Below the pieces are notes generated by a model. It was not told the origin of the DNA. It saw only the letters and a list, made by a program, of their open reading frames with translations, and did not search any database. From Brevundimonas sp. (GTDB lineage Bacteria > Pseudomonadota > Alphaproteobacteria > Caulobacterales > Caulobacteraceae): a DNA stretch of 64,000 nt. Both the position numbers and the translations under genes were made by a program. Below, one piece after another: positions 8,865 through 18,644 of the stretch (its first letter is position 1; every line of letters begins with the position of its first letter). Location: assembly GCA_027531145.1 (NCBI GenBank), contig JAPZRF010000008.1, positions 186,001 through 250,000 on the forward strand, written 5' to 3'.

Positions 8865-9392
8865 ATGAGCGTCGCGCCAGACGATCCCGCCGGGCTCGAC
8901 GCTGCGGTGGTGATCGCTCTCGGGGGCAATGACAAGGGGGGCTGGCCTGACCTTGTGACGGGCCTCGAGGCGGCGCTGGCACGGTTGCCGGAGGTCGGCG
9001 TTAGGGTATTGCGCCGCTCCGGCTGGTGGGCCTCGGCGGCCTGGCCGGATCCGGCCGACTCTCCGTTCTTGAATGGTGTGGCGCTGGTCGAGACGGCGAT
9101 GGGCCCGGAGGCCCTGATGTTGGCGCTGGCCGGGCTGGAGACGGCCATGGGGCGGGTGCGTACCGCCAGAAACGCCCCGCGCACTCTCGACCTCGATCTG
9201 ATCGCCTATGGCCGGCTAGCCGGGCGGTTCGGAGACGTTCTGCTGCCGCACCCCCGCGCGGCCGACCGCCGGTTCGTCATGGGGCCGCTGGCGGAGATCG
9301 CCCCGGCGTGGCGGCATCCCGATACGGGGGAGACGGCCGTCGCGCTGGCGAAGGCGGCCACGGTCGGGACCGACGCCCGGCTGATCAGCTGA
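8865..9392 (+). CDS. folK: 2-amino-4-hydroxy-6-hydroxymethyldihydropteridine pyrophosphokinase
   Basis: About 175 residues. HPPK transfers pyrophosphate from ATP to 6-hydroxymethyl-dihydropterin in folate synthesis. Visible signatures are an N-terminal VVIALGGN strand, [10 protein letters not shown], the ATP/metal motif [15 protein letters not shown], and [22 protein letters not shown] prefer the ATG at 8865; an upstream ATG at 8844 would overlap the divergent NYN start. A hairpin with a T-rich tail follows the stop. Confidence 0.93.
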   Translation: MSVAPDDPAGLDAAVVIALGGNDKGGWPDLVTGLEAALARLPEVGVRVLRRSGWWASAAWPDPADSPFLNGVALVETAMGPEALMLALAGLETAMGRVRTARNAPRTLDLDLIAYGRLAGRFGDVLLPHPRAADRRFVMGPLAEIAPAWRHPDTGETAVALAKAATVGTDARLIS

Positions 9393-9402
9393 GTCCAGCG
9401 GA

Positions 9403-9436
9403 GCCGTTGCGCCAACGGCAGACTTCCTCTATTTTC
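9403..9436 (+). terminator. candidate intrinsic terminator after folK
   Basis: A perfect 7-bp stem, GCCGTTG-cgc-CAACGGC (9403-9419), begins 11 bases after the folK stop and is followed by a pyrimidine/T-rich tract. It separates folK from rpoZ. The T-tract is interrupted by C, so efficiency is uncertain. Confidence 0.5.
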
Positions 9437-9465
9437 TTTTGTTCTCTCCCCGTTCCGAGGACTTT

Positions 9466-9825
9466 ATGGCCCGCGTCACCGTCGAAGACTGCATCGAGAA
9501 GGTTCCGAACCGCTTTGGCCTCGTGCTGCTGGCCGGTCACCGCGCCCGCAACATCACCAACGGCGCGCCGCTGACCCTCGACCGCGACAACGACAAGAAT
9601 CCGGTCGTGGCCCTGCGCGAACTGGCGGACGACACGGTCCAGCCGGACGAGCTGCGCGAGAATCTGATCACCACGCTGCAGCGCGTCGACGAGCGCACCG
9701 AGGCCGAGGACGAGGCCGAAACCATCGCCCTGCTGGCCGAACCCCAGCACATGAACATGGCCGAGCAGGAGCTGATCCGCGCGCTGCAGTCCGATCGCGA
9801 CGGCGGCCAGGAGGAGCGCTACTGA
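9466..9825 (+). CDS. rpoZ: RNA polymerase omega subunit
   Basis: A 119-residue protein beginning [17 protein letters not shown], followed by [11 protein letters not shown], the conserved core of omega, then an acidic C-terminal extension common in alphaproteobacteria. Omega helps fold and assemble beta-prime. I chose the ATG at 9466 because the family homology starts there; nine upstream in-frame codons (from 9439) look non-coding. It lies directly before rsh, the widespread rpoZ-spoT arrangement. Confidence 0.95.
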   Translation: MARVTVEDCIEKVPNRFGLVLLAGHRARNITNGAPLTLDRDNDKNPVVALRELADDTVQPDELRENLITTLQRVDERTEAEDEAETIALLAEPQHMNMAEQELIRALQSDRDGGQEERY

Positions 9826-9944
9826 CGGCAGAGCCGCTCCCCGGCGTCACCGTCCTTCCGGCGCGGTCTGCCGAGCCCCCGCCGCCCGCCCCCGCGCCCG
9901 CCGGCGATAGCTCGCCGAGGGCGCGTGTCGCCGCCGCCTCCCGC

Positions 9945-12107
9945 GTGATGCGCCAGTTCGAACTGATCGAGGCGGTCAAGGCCTACGATCCCACGGCCGA
10001 CGAGGCATTGCTCAATCGCGCCTACGTCTATGCGATGAAGATGCACGGGTCGCAGCTGCGCGCCTCGGGTGACCCCTACTTCGCCCACCCGATCCAGGTG
10101 GCGGGCATCCTTACCGGCTACCGGCTGGACACCGCGACGATCGTCACGGCGCTCCTGCACGACGTGGTGGAGGACACCTCGGCGACCAAGTCCGACATCG
10201 CCGAGATGTTCGGTGCCGAGATCGCCGAACTCGTCGAGGGCGTCACCAAGCTCAGCCGGCTGGAACTGCAGGCCGAGCACACGCGTCAGGCCGAGAATCT
10301 GCGCAAGTTCATCCTCGCCATCAGCCGCGACGTGCGGGTGCTGCTGGTGAAGCTGGCCGACCGCCTGCACAACATGCGGACGCTGCAGTACGTCAAGCCG
10401 GAGAAGCGCGAGCGTATCTCCCGCGAAACGCTGGAAGTCTATGCGCCGCTCGGACGGTCGATCGGCATCCACTCGATCGCCTCCGAACTGGAGGAGCTGG
10501 CCTTCGAGCACCTCAACCCGACGGCTCGGGATGCCATTGCGCGGCGGCTTGAGGCCCTCAAGCTGGAGCATGGCGGTGCGGTCGACGGGGTCGCCCGCGA
10601 GATCGAGCGAGTGCTGGCCGAGGCGGGCATCCCGGCGCGGGTATTCGGCCGTGAGAAGACCCCGTACTCGATCTGGCGCAAGCTGCAGCGCAAGGCGGTC
10701 GGCTTTTCGTCCCTGGCCGACATCTTTGGCTTCCGGGTGATCGTCGAGGCCGAGGACGACTGCTACCGGGCACTCGGGGTCGTGCACCGCATCTGGCCGA
10801 TGGTGCCCGAGCGGTTCAAGGACTTCATCTCCACACCCAAGTCGAACAACTATCGCTCGCTGCATACGACGGTGGCCGGGCCCGGCGGTCTGCGCATCGA
10901 AATGCAGATCCGAACCGAGTCCATGGACCGCGTGGCCGAGGACGGGGTGGCGGCGCACTGGCGCTACAAGAACCAGTCCTACGGTTTCGACCGCGAGCAG
11001 ATGGCGCTGGATGGTGGACGCGATCCGCTGCAGAACCTTCGCCATCTGGTGCAGGTGATCGAGCATGGGGAGGGCGGCGAGGACTGGGTCGAGCATGCCA
11101 AGCTCGAGATGTACCTCGACCAGGTGTTCGTGTTCACGCCCAAGGGGAGGCTGATCAGCCTGCCGCGCGGGGCCATGCCACTGGACTTCGCTTACGCGGT
11201 GCACACCGAGGTCGGCGACAGCGCCGTCGGGGTGAAGATCAACGGCGAGCTCAAGCCCATGCGCACCCGGCTTCAGAATGGCGATGTGCTGGAGATCATC
11301 CGCGGGGCCAAGCGCGACGTGCCGTCGGACTGGAGGTCTCTGACTGTCACAGGCCGCGCCCGCTCGGCCATCCGCCGACACATTCGAACCTCGGAGCGCT
11401 CGGAGTTCCAGAAGGTTGGCAAGGTGGCACTGGAGCAAACCCTCGGACGAGTGGGCAAGTCGCTGGCGGATGTAGCGCTCAAGCCAGCACTCGAGACCCT
11501 GGCGATCGCCGGCGAGGACGAGCTGTTTGAGGCCATGGGGCGGGGCCAGGTGGCACCTGTGCGCGTGGTCGAGAGCCTGTTTCCGCAGCTCAAGGGTTCC
11601 GTCACCAGCGCAGCGCCGGAGCGTCGCCGCATGGTCGACGAGGCGGCGCGGCTGTTCGTTCGCGGCGGCGGCCTGACGCCGGGCGTGTCGATTCACTTTG
11701 GGGCCTGCTGCTCGCCGCTGCCGGGGGACCGCATCGTCGGCATTCTCGAGCCGGGTGCCGGGCTGACGGTGCACACCATCGACTGCCAGCGTCTGGCTGA
11801 CGTGGCCGATGACGACGCCGTCTGGCAGGATCTGCAATGGACGGCCGAGGCCGAGCAGGGCGCGCTGGCGCGGACGCGCCTGCGCGCCACCATGCGCAAC
11901 GCGCCAGGCGTGCTGGGCCAGGTGGCGACGGTGATCGGCGAGGCCGGCGGGAACATTCTCAATCTCGCCCTGCAGCATCGGCAGCAGGACTTTTTCGACA
12001 TCGATCTCGACATCGAGGTGTCCGATCTCAAGCACGCGACCGCCATCATCGCCGCCCTCCGGGCCAACCCGTCCATCGACACCGTCGAGCGCGCCAAAGG
12101 TGAGTGA
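9945..12107 (+). CDS. rsh: bifunctional (p)ppGpp synthetase/hydrolase, Rel/SpoT homologue
   Basis: 720 residues with the complete long-RSH layout. The HD hydrolase domain includes HDVVED (about 72-77). The synthetase domain begins around 260 (FGFRVIVEAEDDCY, then FKDFISTPKSNNYRSLHTTV). A TGS domain around 395-455 (VFVFTPKGRLISLPRGA) precedes a C-terminal ACT domain (about 645-718). Both catalytic halves look intact, as expected for the single RSH of Caulobacterales, which makes and destroys the stringent alarmone. The GTG at 9945 and ATG at 9948 are adjacent possible starts; no start codon exists between the rpoZ stop and there. Confidence 0.96.
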   Translation: MMRQFELIEAVKAYDPTADEALLNRAYVYAMKMHGSQLRASGDPYFAHPIQVAGILTGYRLDTATIVTALLHDVVEDTSATKSDIAEMFGAEIAELVEGVTKLSRLELQAEHTRQAENLRKFILAISRDVRVLLVKLADRLHNMRTLQYVKPEKRERISRETLEVYAPLGRSIGIHSIASELEELAFEHLNPTARDAIARRLEALKLEHGGAVDGVAREIERVLAEAGIPARVFGREKTPYSIWRKLQRKAVGFSSLADIFGFRVIVEAEDDCYRALGVVHRIWPMVPERFKDFISTPKSNNYRSLHTTVAGPGGLRIEMQIRTESMDRVAEDGVAAHWRYKNQSYGFDREQMALDGGRDPLQNLRHLVQVIEHGEGGEDWVEHAKLEMYLDQVFVFTPKGRLISLPRGAMPLDFAYAVHTEVGDSAVGVKINGELKPMRTRLQNGDVLEIIRGAKRDVPSDWRSLTVTGRARSAIRRHIRTSERSEFQKVGKVALEQTLGRVGKSLADVALKPALETLAIAGEDELFEAMGRGQVAPVRVVESLFPQLKGSVTSAAPERRRMVDEAARLFVRGGGLTPGVSIHFGACCSPLPGDRIVGILEPGAGLTVHTIDCQRLADVADDDAVWQDLQWTAEAEQGALARTRLRATMRNAPGVLGQVATVIGEAGGNILNLALQHRQQDFFDIDLDIEVSDLKHATAIIAALRANPSIDTVERAKGE

Positions 12108-12861
12108 GAGTCGGTTGAACGCACCGCAGATGGCGTCGCCCGCCTACCGACTCGCGGCGCTGGACCAGGATTTCCTGCTCGGGGACTCCATGCGCGGCGT
12201 GCGCTTCCTGATGGAGTACGCCAAGGCTGAGGAGGCGTTGCGCACCCAGGGGGTACGCTCCACCATCGTTGTCTTCGGCAGCGCCCGGGTGCGCGAGGAT
12301 GGACCGGGCGAGCAGGGACGCTGGTACCGCGAGGCGCGCGCCTTCGGGCGGCTGGTGTCCCGGACCGGCGGAGCACTCGGGGCCCGGCCGCACGACAACG
12401 TCATCGCTACCGGAGGCGGGCCGGGCGTGATGGAGGCGGCCAACCGGGGCGCGGTCGATGTCGGCGCGCCGTCAATTGGATTCAACATCACCCTGCCGCA
12501 CGAGCAGGAGCCCAACGCGTGGTCGACGCCGGAGCTGACCTTCCGCTTCCATTATTTCGCCATGCGCAAGATGCACCTGGCTATGCGCGCCAATGCGCTG
12601 GTGGTGTTTCCCGGCGGCTTCGGCACACTTGACGAGCTGTTTGAACTGCTAACGTTGCGCCAGACTGACAAGGCACCGCCCATCCCCGTTTGCCTGTTCG
12701 ACGAGGCCTACTGGCGCGAGGTGATCAACTTCGATGCCCTGATCCGTCACGGCATGATCAATCCTGCCGATCTCCAGCTGTTCTGTTTCGCCGAGACTGC
12801 CGAGGAGTCGTGGGAAAAAATCCAGCGGCGGGGCGTGCAGCCGGGCGAGGATATCGGCTGA
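12100..12861 (+). CDS. LOG family protein (TIGR00730-like)
   Basis: 253 residues of a Rossmann-like fold with the family signatures [14 protein letters not shown] (about 105-118) and [12 protein letters not shown] (about 170-181). LOG enzymes release the base from nucleoside 5'-monophosphates; plant and some bacterial members activate cytokinins, and others hydrolyse AMP. The bacterial role here is unknown. The GTG start overlaps the rsh stop by 8 bases, indicating co-translation with the alarmone enzyme. Compared with short LOG proteins it carries an N-terminal helical extension of about 60 residues. Confidence 0.87.
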   Translation: MSESRLNAPQMASPAYRLAALDQDFLLGDSMRGVRFLMEYAKAEEALRTQGVRSTIVVFGSARVREDGPGEQGRWYREARAFGRLVSRTGGALGARPHDNVIATGGGPGVMEAANRGAVDVGAPSIGFNITLPHEQEPNAWSTPELTFRFHYFAMRKMHLAMRANALVVFPGGFGTLDELFELLTLRQTDKAPPIPVCLFDEAYWREVINFDALIRHGMINPADLQLFCFAETAEESWEKIQRRGVQPGEDIG

Positions 12862-12925
12862 GCCGCATCGACACGGCGACAGCACGGGGTCGCGGAGCGC
12901 CGCACAGATGGTGTACGAGGCAGTC

Positions 12926-13513
12926 ATGTCCTCCGATGATGTGCTTGACGAGTTCCGCGCCGCCGGTGCCTTGCGGGAGGGGCATTTCGTGCTGTCCTCG
13001 GGGCTGCACAGCCCGGTGTTCCTGCAGAAGAACCTCGTGTTCATGGACGCCGCCCGCTGCGAGCGCCTGTGCCGTGCCCTGGCGGCCAAGGTCATCGCCC
13101 GGGTCGGTGCGGTCGATGTCGCCATCTCGCCGGCGGTGGGCGGTATCATTCCCGGGTACGAGACGGCCCGTCACCTTGGCGTCCGGTCGATGTATGTCGA
13201 GCGCGAGGGCGGAGAATTCCGCCTGCGCCGCGGCTTTCACGTCGAGCCCGGCGAGCGGGTGGTGATGGTCGAGGACATTGTCACCACCGGCCTCAGTTCG
13301 CGGGAGTGCATCGCGGCGATCCGCGCTGCCGGCGGGGACGTGGTGGCCGCCGCCTGCATCGTCGATCGCTCCGGCGGTCGCGCCGACGTCGGCGTGCCGC
13401 TGGTGGCGCTGGCCACCCTGGATGTTCCGGCCTGGTCGGCGGACGCCCTGCCCCCCGAGCTGGCCGCCCTGCCGGTCGAGGACCCTGGCAGCCGTCGCCT
13501 GGAGAAGGGGTAA
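12926..13513 (+). CDS. pyrE: orotate phosphoribosyltransferase
   Basis: About 195 residues. It converts orotate and PRPP to OMP in pyrimidine synthesis. The PRPP-binding motif [11 protein letters not shown] (about 111-121) and the upstream [14 protein letters not shown] loop are clear. I prefer the ATG at 12926 because a GAGG ribosome site lies five bases before it; an in-frame ATG at 12908 has no such site. The C-terminal end is three bases from pdxJ. Confidence 0.93.
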   Translation: MSSDDVLDEFRAAGALREGHFVLSSGLHSPVFLQKNLVFMDAARCERLCRALAAKVIARVGAVDVAISPAVGGIIPGYETARHLGVRSMYVEREGGEFRLRRGFHVEPGERVVMVEDIVTTGLSSRECIAAIRAAGGDVVAAACIVDRSGGRADVGVPLVALATLDVPAWSADALPPELAALPVEDPGSRRLEKG

Positions 13514-13515
13514 CC

Positions 13516-14283
13516 ATGCCGGCTCCGTTGCGCCTCGGTGTCAACATTGATCACGTCGCCACCGTGCGTAACGCGCGGGGCGGGACCCATCCCGATCCGC
13601 TGCGTGCGGCCGAGATCGCCCTGGCGGCGGGGGTCGACGGGATAACGGCGCATCTGCGCGAGGACCGGCGCCACATTTCGGATACGGACATCGACGCGCT
13701 GTCCGCCCTGCTGCGGGCCCAGGCGCGGCCGCTCAATCTCGAGATGGCAGTGACCCAGGAGATGCTGGCGATCGCCCTGACGCACCGGCCGCATGCGGTC
13801 TGCCTCGTGCCCGAGAAGCGTGAGGAGCGGACGACCGAAGGCGGGCTCGACGTGGTTGGCGGCCATAACTGGATCACGCCCATGGTGGCCCGGCTGAGCC
13901 AGGCCGGGTCGCGAGTGTCGCTGTTCATCGGGGCCGACCCGGCCCAGATCGACGCCGCCCATCGCGCCGGAGCGGCCGTGGTCGAGCTGCACACCGGGGC
14001 CTACTGCGACGCGTTCCGTGAGGGCGATGACAACGCTGCCACCGAGGAGCTGGCGGCTCTGCGGGCCGGTGCCGCCCGCGCGGCCGCCCTTGGCCTCGAG
14101 GTGCATGCCGGCCACGGCATCGACTACGATACCGTCGGCGCGATATCGGCCATTCCCGAGGTTGTGGAGCTCAACATCGGCCATTTCCTGATCGGCGAGG
14201 CGGTGTTCGTCGGCCTCAGTCCGGCGATTGCCCGCATGCGCGAGCTCATGGATACGGCGCGGCCGGCGGAGCCGATGGCGTGA
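13516..14283 (+). CDS. pdxJ: pyridoxine 5'-phosphate synthase
   Basis: A 255-residue TIM-barrel enzyme that joins 1-deoxyxylulose-5-phosphate and 3-amino-2-oxopropyl phosphate to form pyridoxine 5'-phosphate (DXP-dependent vitamin B6 route). Recognisable motifs are [17 protein letters not shown] at the N terminus, [18 protein letters not shown], and the C-terminal [14 protein letters not shown]. The ATG follows the pyrE stop by two bases, and its stop overlaps the acpS GTG start (GTGA). Confidence 0.97.
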   Translation: MPAPLRLGVNIDHVATVRNARGGTHPDPLRAAEIALAAGVDGITAHLREDRRHISDTDIDALSALLRAQARPLNLEMAVTQEMLAIALTHRPHAVCLVPEKREERTTEGGLDVVGGHNWITPMVARLSQAGSRVSLFIGADPAQIDAAHRAGAAVVELHTGAYCDAFREGDDNAATEELAALRAGAARAAALGLEVHAGHGIDYDTVGAISAIPEVVELNIGHFLIGEAVFVGLSPAIARMRELMDTARPAEPMA

Positions 14284-14684
14284 TCATCGGCATTGGTGCC
14301 GACATGACCGACATCCGGCGCATCGAGGCCTCGCTCGCCCGCTTCGGGGAGCGGTTCAAGCAGCGCTGCTTCACCGGGACCGAGCGGATTCGCTCCGATC
14401 GCAAGCCGGACGCATCCTGGAGCTACGCCAAGCGCTTTGCGGCCAAGGAAGCCTGCGCCAAGGCGTTGGGCACCGGCATGCGCCGGAATGTCTACTGGCG
14501 CGACATGGGGGTGGTGAATCTCGCGACCGGCCAGCCGACCCTGCACCTCACCGGGCCGGCGGCGGCGCATCTGGCGAGGCTGACGCCGGCCGGGCGCGAG
14601 GCTCGCATTCACCTGACGCTGTCGGATGAACACCCTTATGCGCTCGCCTTCGTGGTGATCGAAGCCTTGCCCCTGTCATATTGA
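14280..14684 (+). CDS. acpS: holo-[acyl-carrier-protein] synthase
   Basis: A 134-residue type I phosphopantetheinyl transferase. The metal-binding N terminus [15 protein letters not shown] and the [18 protein letters not shown] motif are diagnostic. It moves 4'-phosphopantetheine from CoA to apo-ACP to switch on fatty-acid synthesis. The GTG start overlaps the pdxJ stop. The order pdxJ-acpS-lepB-rnc-era is conserved in proteobacteria. Confidence 0.95.
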   Translation: MIIGIGADMTDIRRIEASLARFGERFKQRCFTGTERIRSDRKPDASWSYAKRFAAKEACAKALGTGMRRNVYWRDMGVVNLATGQPTLHLTGPAAAHLARLTPAGREARIHLTLSDEHPYALAFVVIEALPLSY

Positions 14685-14743
14685 GGCTATACCGCTCTGG
14701 CGGTACAGACCGCGATCACGCGGCCCGGGGGACGATACGAGGC

Positions 14744-15754
14744 ATGAGCGACGCGCAGAAGCCGTTGAACGAGGACGGGCTGTCGCCGGATCCGGTCGCC
14801 GGAACGCCCGACGCGCTCGAGAGCGAGCACAGCGATGCGTCCAGCCAGGCGGTGTCCGAAGCGCCCGCGACGCCGGCACCCCTGCCGGATCCGGTGGCCG
14901 CCGCGCCGATCGCCGACAACCGTCGCAAGGTCTGGAGCGATGACGGCGACATCCCTTTCGACGACGGCGACCGGCGTCTCGGCGACGGAGGCGAGGCCTC
15001 GCCGGGCGACAAGGATGGCGGCAACGAGCTGCTCGAGATCATCAAGACCGTCGTCTTCGCCCTCCTGATCGCGCTGGTACTGCGCACCCTGTTGTTCCAG
15101 CCCTTCACAATTCCCTCAGCGTCGATGGAGCCAAATCTTTATGAGGGCGACTACATCGTCGTCTCCAAGTGGAGCTATGGCTACTCGAAGTTCTCCAGCG
15201 GCCTGCCGGTGAACCTGCCGCTCGGGGACAACCGGCTGTTCGGCGGGGTGCCGAAGCGCGGCGACATCGTCGTGTTCAAGCTGCCGCGCGACGATCGCAC
15301 CGACTATATCAAGCGCGTCGTCGGCCTGCCGGGCGACCGTATCCAGGTGATCAACAACCGCCTGCACCTCAACGGCCAGCCGGTGGATAACCGCGAGATC
15401 AGCCGTGAGGTGGTGCGGGACGTCTTCGGGCCGCGCGACACTGTGCAGCTGCGCGAGACCCTGCCGGGCGGCCGCAGCTACATCATCCAGGACTTCGGCC
15501 CCGGCAACGAGCTTGACGATACGACGATCTATGAGGTGCCTCTCGGCTACTACTTCATGATGGGCGACAACCGGGACAACTCCATCGACAGCCGGGTCGA
15601 CGAGATGAACGGTGTTGGCCTGGTGCCGGACGAAAACCTGGTGGGCAAGGCGGAGATCATCCTGTTCTCCTGGACGCCGGGGGCCTCGCTCTGGAACCCG
15701 GTCAGCTGGTTCGCCAACCTTCGGCCCAGCCGGTTCTTCAAGCCCCTTAACTAG
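14744..15754 (+). CDS. lepB: signal peptidase I
   Basis: 336 residues. After an unusual acidic, Pro/Ala-rich N-terminal extension of about 95 residues comes one membrane anchor (about 96-118), then FTIPSASMEPNL with the catalytic serine (about Ser127), DYIKRVVGLPGD with the general-base lysine (about Lys190), and GYYFMMGDNRDNSIDSR (box E). It removes signal peptides from exported proteins at the outer face of the inner membrane. I chose the ATG at 14744; another in-frame start 21 codons upstream (14681) overlaps acpS and adds no recognisable sequence. Confidence 0.95.
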   Translation: MSDAQKPLNEDGLSPDPVAGTPDALESEHSDASSQAVSEAPATPAPLPDPVAAAPIADNRRKVWSDDGDIPFDDGDRRLGDGGEASPGDKDGGNELLEIIKTVVFALLIALVLRTLLFQPFTIPSASMEPNLYEGDYIVVSKWSYGYSKFSSGLPVNLPLGDNRLFGGVPKRGDIVVFKLPRDDRTDYIKRVVGLPGDRIQVINNRLHLNGQPVDNREISREVVRDVFGPRDTVQLRETLPGGRSYIIQDFGPGNELDDTTIYEVPLGYYFMMGDNRDNSIDSRVDEMNGVGLVPDENLVGKAEIILFSWTPGASLWNPVSWFANLRPSRFFKPLN

Positions 15755-15758
15755 GCGC

Positions 15759-16469
15759 ATGATCAACCTCCGCGCCGAGGCCGTCGCGGCCCTGACGCGG
15801 CGGTTGGGATACTCTTTCCGGACGCCGGCCCTGCTGGAGCAGGCGCTGACCCACCCCAGCGTGGGCGAGGGCGCGGGGCAGGGGACGCGCACGCCGCCTG
15901 ACAACCAGAGGCTGGAGTTCCTCGGCGACCGGGTACTCGGGTTGCTGGCTGCCGAAAGCCTGATGCGCCGCTATCCCGAGGCGGACGAGGGCGACCTGTC
16001 GGCGCGGCTGCATGCGCTGGTCGACAAGCCGGCCTGCGCCCGCGCCGCCGAGGCACTCGGGATCGGCGCGGCTCTGCGGCTGTCTCCCGGCGAGGCGAAG
16101 TCCGGCGGTCGGCGGCGTGAGGGAGCATTGGGCGATGCCATGGAGGCGGTGCTGGCGGCGCTCTACCTCGATGGCGGGCTGGAGGCGGCCAGCGACGCGT
16201 TCGAATCGGCCTGGGCCGAGATGCTCGACAGCCCGCCGCCTCGCGCGGTTGTGAACCCCAAGTCTGCCCTGCAGGAATGGGCCATGAAGCAGGCCCTGCC
16301 CCTGCCCAAGTACCGGATCCTCGGGCGCACGGGCTCGGATCACGCCCCGACCTTCACCGTCGAGGCAGCCGTGGAAGGCTATCCGCCCTTGACCGCCGAG
16401 GGGCGATCACGTCAGGACGCGGAGAAAGCGGCCGCCACGGCCCTGCTCAAGCGTGAAGGCCTGATTTGA
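15759..16469 (+). CDS. rnc: ribonuclease III
   Basis: 236 residues. The RNase III signature NQRLEFLGDRVLGLL and the second catalytic motif LGDAMEAVLAALYLD provide the metal-binding acids. A C-terminal double-stranded-RNA-binding domain (about 160-232) is visible through NPKSALQEWAMKQ and the closing DAEKAAATALLK. It processes rRNA precursors and structured mRNAs. The ATG lies four bases after the lepB stop, and its TGA overlaps the TTG start of era. Confidence 0.96.
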   Translation: MINLRAEAVAALTRRLGYSFRTPALLEQALTHPSVGEGAGQGTRTPPDNQRLEFLGDRVLGLLAAESLMRRYPEADEGDLSARLHALVDKPACARAAEALGIGAALRLSPGEAKSGGRRREGALGDAMEAVLAALYLDGGLEAASDAFESAWAEMLDSPPPRAVVNPKSALQEWAMKQALPLPKYRILGRTGSDHAPTFTVEAAVEGYPPLTAEGRSRQDAEKAAATALLKREGLI

Positions 16470-17416
16470 CCGAAGCAGACGTCCCGACACGCGCCGGCTT
16501 CGCGGCCATCATCGGTGCGCCCAACGCTGGCAAGTCGACGCTGGTAAACCGGCTGACCGGGTCGAAGGTCTCGATCGTCACCCAAAAAGTTCAGACCACG
16601 CGCTTCCCGGTGCGTGGCATCGCGCAGGCGGGAGAGGCGCAGATCGTGCTGGTTGACACCCCCGGCATCTTCAAGCCACGCCGCCGGCTCGACCGGGCTA
16701 TGGTCGCTTCGGCCTGGGGCGGGGCCGGCGAGGCCGACGCGGTGGTGCATCTGGTGGACGCCCAGGCGGAGCTGGCGGCCGGGGACCGCGCCGGTTCGGC
16801 CGCCGACCGCCGCTCGGCCGAGGACACCGCCTCGATCATCGAAACGCTGAAAGCCAACGGGGCCAGGGCTATTCTTGCCCTGAACAAGATCGACGGCCTG
16901 CGGCGCGACACCCTGCTGGGCCTATCGCAGCGGCTCTTCGAGAGCGGTGTCTACGACGAGGTGTTCATGATCTCGGCCGCCAGCGGTGATGGAGTCGAGG
17001 ACCTGCGCGCGCGCCTCGCCGGTCTGATGCCCGAGGGGCCCTGGCTCTATCCCGAGGACCAAAGCGCCGACGTGCCCATGCGCGTGCTCGCGGCAGAGAT
17101 CACGCGCGAGAAGCTGTATCTGCGGGTGCACGAAGAGCTGCCTTATGCTGCGGCGGTCGAGACCACGGCGTTTGACGACAAACCAGACGGCTCGGCCCGG
17201 ATCGAGCAGACCGTCTATGTCGAGCGCGACAGCCAGCGGCCGATCGTGTTGGGCAAGGGCGGGCAGACCCTGAAGTGGATCGGCCAGAAATCGCGCGAGG
17301 ATCTGGTCGAGATCCTTGGCCGTCCGGTGCACCTTTTCCTGACCGTCAAGGTCGATCCGCGCTGGCAGGAGAGCCGCGCCCTCTACGCCCAGTTCGGGCT
17401 GGATTACGACGTCTGA
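16466..17416 (+). CDS. era: GTPase Era
   Basis: 316 residues with all GTPase boxes: GAPNAGKST (G1, 17-25), the TT of VQTTRF (G2), VDTPGIF (G3), LNKID (G4) and SAASGDG (G5). A C-terminal KH domain containing IVLGKGGQTLKWIG binds the 3' end of 16S rRNA during 30S assembly. A start at TTG 16466 overlaps the rnc stop (TTGA). The protein carries a slightly longer loop (about 108-120, RAGSAADRRSAED) between G3 and G4 than E. coli Era. Confidence 0.96.
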   Translation: MTEADVPTRAGFAAIIGAPNAGKSTLVNRLTGSKVSIVTQKVQTTRFPVRGIAQAGEAQIVLVDTPGIFKPRRRLDRAMVASAWGGAGEADAVVHLVDAQAELAAGDRAGSAADRRSAEDTASIIETLKANGARAILALNKIDGLRRDTLLGLSQRLFESGVYDEVFMISAASGDGVEDLRARLAGLMPEGPWLYPEDQSADVPMRVLAAEITREKLYLRVHEELPYAAAVETTAFDDKPDGSARIEQTVYVERDSQRPIVLGKGGQTLKWIGQKSREDLVEILGRPVHLFLTVKVDPRWQESRALYAQFGLDYDV

Positions 17417-18618
17417 TGTTCGAGGTGCCGCGTCGGGGGCGGCGCACCTGGCTGCTACCATTGATCGCGCTCGCCGTCATGGCCGCGACAGGCACTGCCC
17501 TCGGCCTGCGCAGCGTCACTCCGGCGACCACCGCAGCCGCGGCTGTAGCCCCGCTGGCGCGCCCGCCCCTGACAGCCGAGGCGGAGCTCCCCTTCCTGGC
17601 GGCGCGGCTGGAAACGGCGGCGGCCCGGGGCTTCATGGGTGGGGTGCTGGTCGCGCGCGGCGATCAGGTGCTGTTCCGCCAGGTCTATGGCCTGGCCGAC
17701 GTCCGCACGGGCGAGACGCTCAAGCTCGACAGCCGCTTCCTGCTGGCCTCGGTGTCGAAGCAGTTCACTGCCGCGGCCATCCTGCGGCTACAGGATGAGG
17801 GGGTGCTGAAGGTCAACGATCCGGTGTGCCGCTGGATCCAGCCCTGTCCGGCCGCGTGGGCAGAGGTTCGGCTCGACCATCTGCTGACCCATACCTCGGG
17901 CATCCCCGACCTGATGGCGCGACCCGGCTGGGGCCAGGCCCGGGTCACGCCCAGGGCCCTCCGGCAACTGACCGCAGACTCCGCAACCTACGGCCTGCAG
18001 TTCGCGCCCGGCGAAAGGGTCCGCTACGACAACGCCGCCTACAATCTGCTGGCCGATGTGGTCGAGCGGGCCTCGGGCCGGCCCTACATGGCCTTCCTCG
18101 AGGAGGCCTTCTTCCGGCCCCTCAACCTCAACATCGGCTATGGAGAGGGCGAGGCGGCCCGGGATGTCGTTACCGGTCACGCGCTCTTTCCGGCAGGGCT
18201 GACGCCGCAGACCCGGCCGAACCTGAGCATCGTGGTCGGGGCCGGGGCCATGGCCGGCGATCTCGATGACATGTTCATATGGACGCGCGCCCTGCATGAC
18301 GGTCGCGTCCTGTCGCGCGACAGCCATGCCGCCATGACCTCGGGCCATGTGTCCGCCGGCACGATGCGGCGACGCGACTGGGGCTACGGTCTCGCGATCG
18401 GCGAGCTCGGGAGCCGTGTCTCGCCTGCAGTGCCCGGTCAGCAGATCTATCACACGGGCAGCTGGTCCGGCTTTCGCAACCTCGTCACCTATCACCCCGA
18501 CAGCGAGGTGACGGTGGTGGTGCTGACCAACTCCTACCATCAGCGCGACGAGGTACTGCTGATCACCCAGCAGGCCCTCGCCGAGACCCTCGGCCTGCCG
18601 ATCCCCGGCTTCCGCTGA
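17416..18618 (+). CDS. serine hydrolase of the beta-lactamase/class C family
   Basis: 400 residues with an N-terminal hydrophobic signal or anchor segment (about 12-30) and the beta-lactamase fold. The SxxK motif is SVSK (Ser112, Lys115), and YDNAAY supplies the YxN motif. A HTGSW element stands in for the KTG triad. This pattern is shared by penicillin-binding-like esterases and D-amino-acid peptidases, so substrate is uncertain. The ATG overlaps the era stop by one base, so it is carried in the rnc-era transcript. Confidence 0.85.
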   Translation: MFEVPRRGRRTWLLPLIALAVMAATGTALGLRSVTPATTAAAAVAPLARPPLTAEAELPFLAARLETAAARGFMGGVLVARGDQVLFRQVYGLADVRTGETLKLDSRFLLASVSKQFTAAAILRLQDEGVLKVNDPVCRWIQPCPAAWAEVRLDHLLTHTSGIPDLMARPGWGQARVTPRALRQLTADSATYGLQFAPGERVRYDNAAYNLLADVVERASGRPYMAFLEEAFFRPLNLNIGYGEGEAARDVVTGHALFPAGLTPQTRPNLSIVVGAGAMAGDLDDMFIWTRALHDGRVLSRDSHAAMTSGHVSAGTMRRRDWGYGLAIGELGSRVSPAVPGQQIYHTGSWSGFRNLVTYHPDSEVTVVVLTNSYHQRDEVLLITQQALAETLGLPIPGFR

Positions 18619-18644
18619 CCGCCGCGGCGGCCTAGGCTGTCCGC

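Noticed and set aside
9819..12035. 738-codon open frame antisense to rsh
   Set aside because: Typical long antisense frame of GC-rich DNA; it follows the reverse frame of a well-conserved gene and its translation is His/Arg/Gly-rich without family motifs.
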